Shown: in pieces, positions 6,729-8,245 of the stretch
How the letters are laid out: every line of letters starts with the position of its first letter
Position numbering within the stretch: position 1 is the first letter of the stretch
Position numbers and translations under genes: made by a program
The notes under the pieces: model-generated
Seen by the model: only the letters and a program-made list of their open reading frames with translations
Databases searched by the model: none
Told to the model about the DNA's origin: nothing
Source: JBEIFW01 sp044370695
GTDB taxonomy: Bacteria > Actinomycetota > Acidimicrobiia > Acidimicrobiales > Ilumatobacteraceae
Length of the DNA stretch: 8,245 nucleotides
Assembly: GCA_044370695.1 (NCBI GenBank)
Contig: JBILVB010000164.1
Location: 1 to 8,245, forward strand
Direction: 5' to 3'

Positions 6729-7318
6729 GCATCGCCAGACATGGCCGTACGACGGCGAACGCATCGGGTCTCCTGCTCGGTCGAGCCGACCCCGAGCTCG
6801 ACGATCTGGGCCGGGCCCAGGCCCGGGCGCTCGCCGCCGGTCCGCTCGCCGCCGCCGAGCTCGTCGTGACGAGCCCGCTGCGGCGCACCCGGGAGACGGC
6901 GCACGCCGTTGCGGCGGTCAGTGGCGCCGAGGTCCGGGTGGACGAGCGGTGGATCGAGCTCGACTACGGGTCGTGGGACGGTGTGAAGCTCTCGGCGGTG
7001 CCCGCCGAGGAGTGGGCGGCGTGGCGCCGCGACCCGTTCTTCGCTCCGCCGGGTGGGGAATCGCTCGTGACCCTGGCCGAGCGGGTGGCCGGCGCACTCA
7101 CCGACCTCGCCGCCGAGGCACGATCGGCCCACGTCGTGGTGGTCACCCACGTCTCGCCGATCAAGGCCGCCCTCGCGGCGGTGCTCGGGGTCGGCGTCGA
7201 AGTGTCGTGGCGGTGCCACGTGGACGTCGCATCGCTGATGCAGGTGCACGTGCGCCCGACGGGCCTCGTGCTCGGCTCGTTCAACGAGGTGTCCCACCTG
7301 GCCGGCGTGGCGCCCTGA
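6722..7318 (+). CDS. Histidine phosphatase superfamily protein (phosphoglycerate mutase-like)
   Basis: The product is a 198-residue cytoplasmic enzyme of the branch-1 histidine phosphatases, which remove or transfer phosphate through a phosphohistidine. The catalytic RHG motif sits at the very N-terminus (R6, H7, G8) within RHGRTTAN. SPLRRTRETA (51-60) supplies a phosphate-binding arginine, IELDYGSWDG (78-87) the acid E79, and VTHVSPIK (141-148) the second histidine H143. All are intact. The sequence looks more like broad-range phosphatases (CobC/GpmB-like) than true glycolytic mutase, and the substrate is open. The GTG at 6722 lies seven bases inside the preceding gene, suggesting translational coupling; a TTG at 6725 gives better spacing from GGAG (6716-6719) and cannot be excluded. 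Its last 38 bases overlap the converging glycosyltransferase gene. Confidence 0.92.
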   Translation: MLSIARHGRTTANASGLLLGRADPELDDLGRAQARALAAGPLAAAELVVTSPLRRTRETAHAVAAVSGAEVRVDERWIELDYGSWDGVKLSAVPAEEWAAWRRDPFFAPPGGESLVTLAERVAGALTDLAAEARSAHVVVVTHVSPIKAALAAVLGVGVEVSWRCHVDVASLMQVHVRPTGLVLGSFNEVSHLAGVAP

Positions 7319-8245
7319 GGCGAGCAGCCTCCTCGACGAGCACGGCGAGCGTTGCCGCCGCCGTGGCGTCCCAGGTGAACCGGGCCGCTCGGGCCTGTGC
7401 CGCGGTGGCGAGACGGTGGCGTCGGGCGGGGTCCGCGAGCACGCCAGCCACGACGGCACCGAGCTGCTCGACGGCCGCGAGCTCGCCGGTGACACCGGCG
7501 TCGACGGCGTCCCGGTGGCCCCCGACGTCGGTGACGACCGCCGGTACGCCGCAGGCAGCCGCCTCGGTGATCGTCATGCCCCACCCCTCCGCGAGCGAAG
7601 CGCTCGCAACCAGCCAGGCCCGTCGGTACAGCGCGACGAGCTCGTCGTCGGTGAGCCGGCCGGCGAGGCGGACCCAGCGTCGGGCACCGAGCTCGTCGAT
7701 CGTCGCTTGGATCCGGGCCCGCTCGTCGCCCTCGCCGACGATCACGACCTCGAGGTCATCGAAGCGCTGCGCGAGCGGGGCGAGCGTTCGTACGAGTGTG
7801 TCGAAGCGCTTGACGGGGGCGAGACGCCCGACGGCGACGACGAGGGGATGGGCGGCCGGCGAGGCCGGACCGTGGAACCGGGGGGCGATGCCCGGCGGCA
7901 CGACGTGGACCCGCTCGGCGCGGAACCCGAGGTGTCCGACGAGCTCGGCCCGCGATGCCTCCGAGAGCGTGACCACCGGGATGCGCCGGTAGAGCGGCGG
8001 CGCGATCCGCCGTTCGACGAACTCGCCGACCCGTCCGGCGGTCCGGCCGAGCATCAACTCCCACATGGGCCCGTGGACGTGATGGAGCCAGGTGACCCGC
8101 GGGCCCCGGCACCACACCGGCGAGCCCCACGGCACCCCGTTCCAGATCTCGACGAGCGCGTCGCACGGACCGTGGCGGCCGGCGAGCTCGGCGGCGACCG
8201 CCCGGGGGAACACGCCCATCCGTCCGCCCCGCCGCACGACGTCGA
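7281..8245 (-). CDS. GT4-family glycosyltransferase (N-terminus beyond window)
   Basis: This is a GT-B fold, retaining-type sugar transferase that would use a nucleotide-sugar donor at the inner membrane face or in the cytoplasm. The frame is open to the right edge. A GTG at 8237 exists, but conserved-looking sequence (DVVRRGGRMGVFPR) continues across it, so the true start and the first Rossmann strand lie outside. Counting from 8237, the visible parts are EIWNGVPWGSPVW and HHVHGPMWE in the acceptor domain, the hinge-region VVPPGI, the donor-domain start GRLAPVKR (R138, K143, phosphate contacts) and the E-x7-E motif E217-E225 in EGWGMTITEAA, followed by GVPAVVTDVGG. All are as expected for GT4. 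It probably builds a surface polysaccharide or glycolipid, but no partner gene is in view. Its stop lies 38 bases inside the histidine phosphatase gene. Confidence 0.92.
   Translation of the reverse strand, partial: DVVRRGGRMGVFPRAVAAELAGRHGPCDALVEIWNGVPWGSPVWCRGPRVTWLHHVHGPMWELMLGRTAGRVGEFVERRIAPPLYRRIPVVTLSEASRAELVGHLGFRAERVHVVPPGIAPRFHGPASPAAHPLVVAVGRLAPVKRFDTLVRTLAPLAQRFDDLEVVIVGEGDERARIQATIDELGARRWVRLAGRLTDDELVALYRRAWLVASASLAEGWGMTITEAAACGVPAVVTDVGGHRDAVDAGVTGELAAVEQLGAVVAGVLADPARRHRLATAAQARAARFTWDATAAATLAVLVEEAARLRAPRRPGGTPR

Noticed and set aside
3809..7495. A 1228-codon open frame on the minus strand opposite the PBP operon
   Set aside because: It is a shadow of GC-rich codon bias. 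Its translation is Arg/Gly/Pro/His-rich with no domain, while the plus strand codes intact PBP, membrane protein and phosphatase.

Overview
The window is very GC-rich, uses GTG starts freely, is densely packed, and has the strong third-position GC bias that opens long shadow frames. Together with a class A penicillin-binding protein carrying a Thr/Pro/Ala/Lys-rich tail and a near-leaderless TANNNT-type promoter, this points to a high-GC actinomycete. Acidimicrobiia is my best guess, by inference only. No rRNA, tRNA, CRISPR array, insertion sequence or prophage gene is visible, and the region reads as ordinary chromosome.

Left part, 1-3805. A class III (glutamate-1-semialdehyde aminomutase-like) aminotransferase, cut by the left edge, runs rightward. 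It meets tail-to-tail, with a 14-base overlap, a leftward cluster of three genes: a Gfo/Idh/MocA oxidoreductase (2768-3805), a zinc-dependent histone-deacetylase-family amidohydrolase (1698-2705) and an ATP-binding-type universal stress protein (1229-1648). Gaps of 62 and 49 bases suggest one transcription unit. A small hairpin lies just before the deacetylase start.

Centre and right, 3806-7318. An 84-base divergent spacer carries a perfect 7-bp inverted repeat and a -10-like element. Rightward from it runs a second likely operon: a bifunctional glycosyltransferase/transpeptidase (3890-6241) with a repetitive tail, a small YdjM-like membrane protein (6249-6728), and a histidine phosphatase (6722-7318) whose start overlaps the previous stop. 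The first gene polymerises and cross-links peptidoglycan outside the membrane; the roles of the other two in that setting are not established.

Right edge, 7281-8245. A leftward GT4 glycosyltransferase, cut at its N-terminus by the window end, overlaps the phosphatase tail-to-tail by 38 bases.

I found no convincing previously undescribed system. The points most worth checking are the palindromic divergent promoter, the deacetylase/oxidoreductase/stress-protein grouping, the PBP tail repeat and its two tail cysteines, and the altered EPV-type motif in the aminotransferase.
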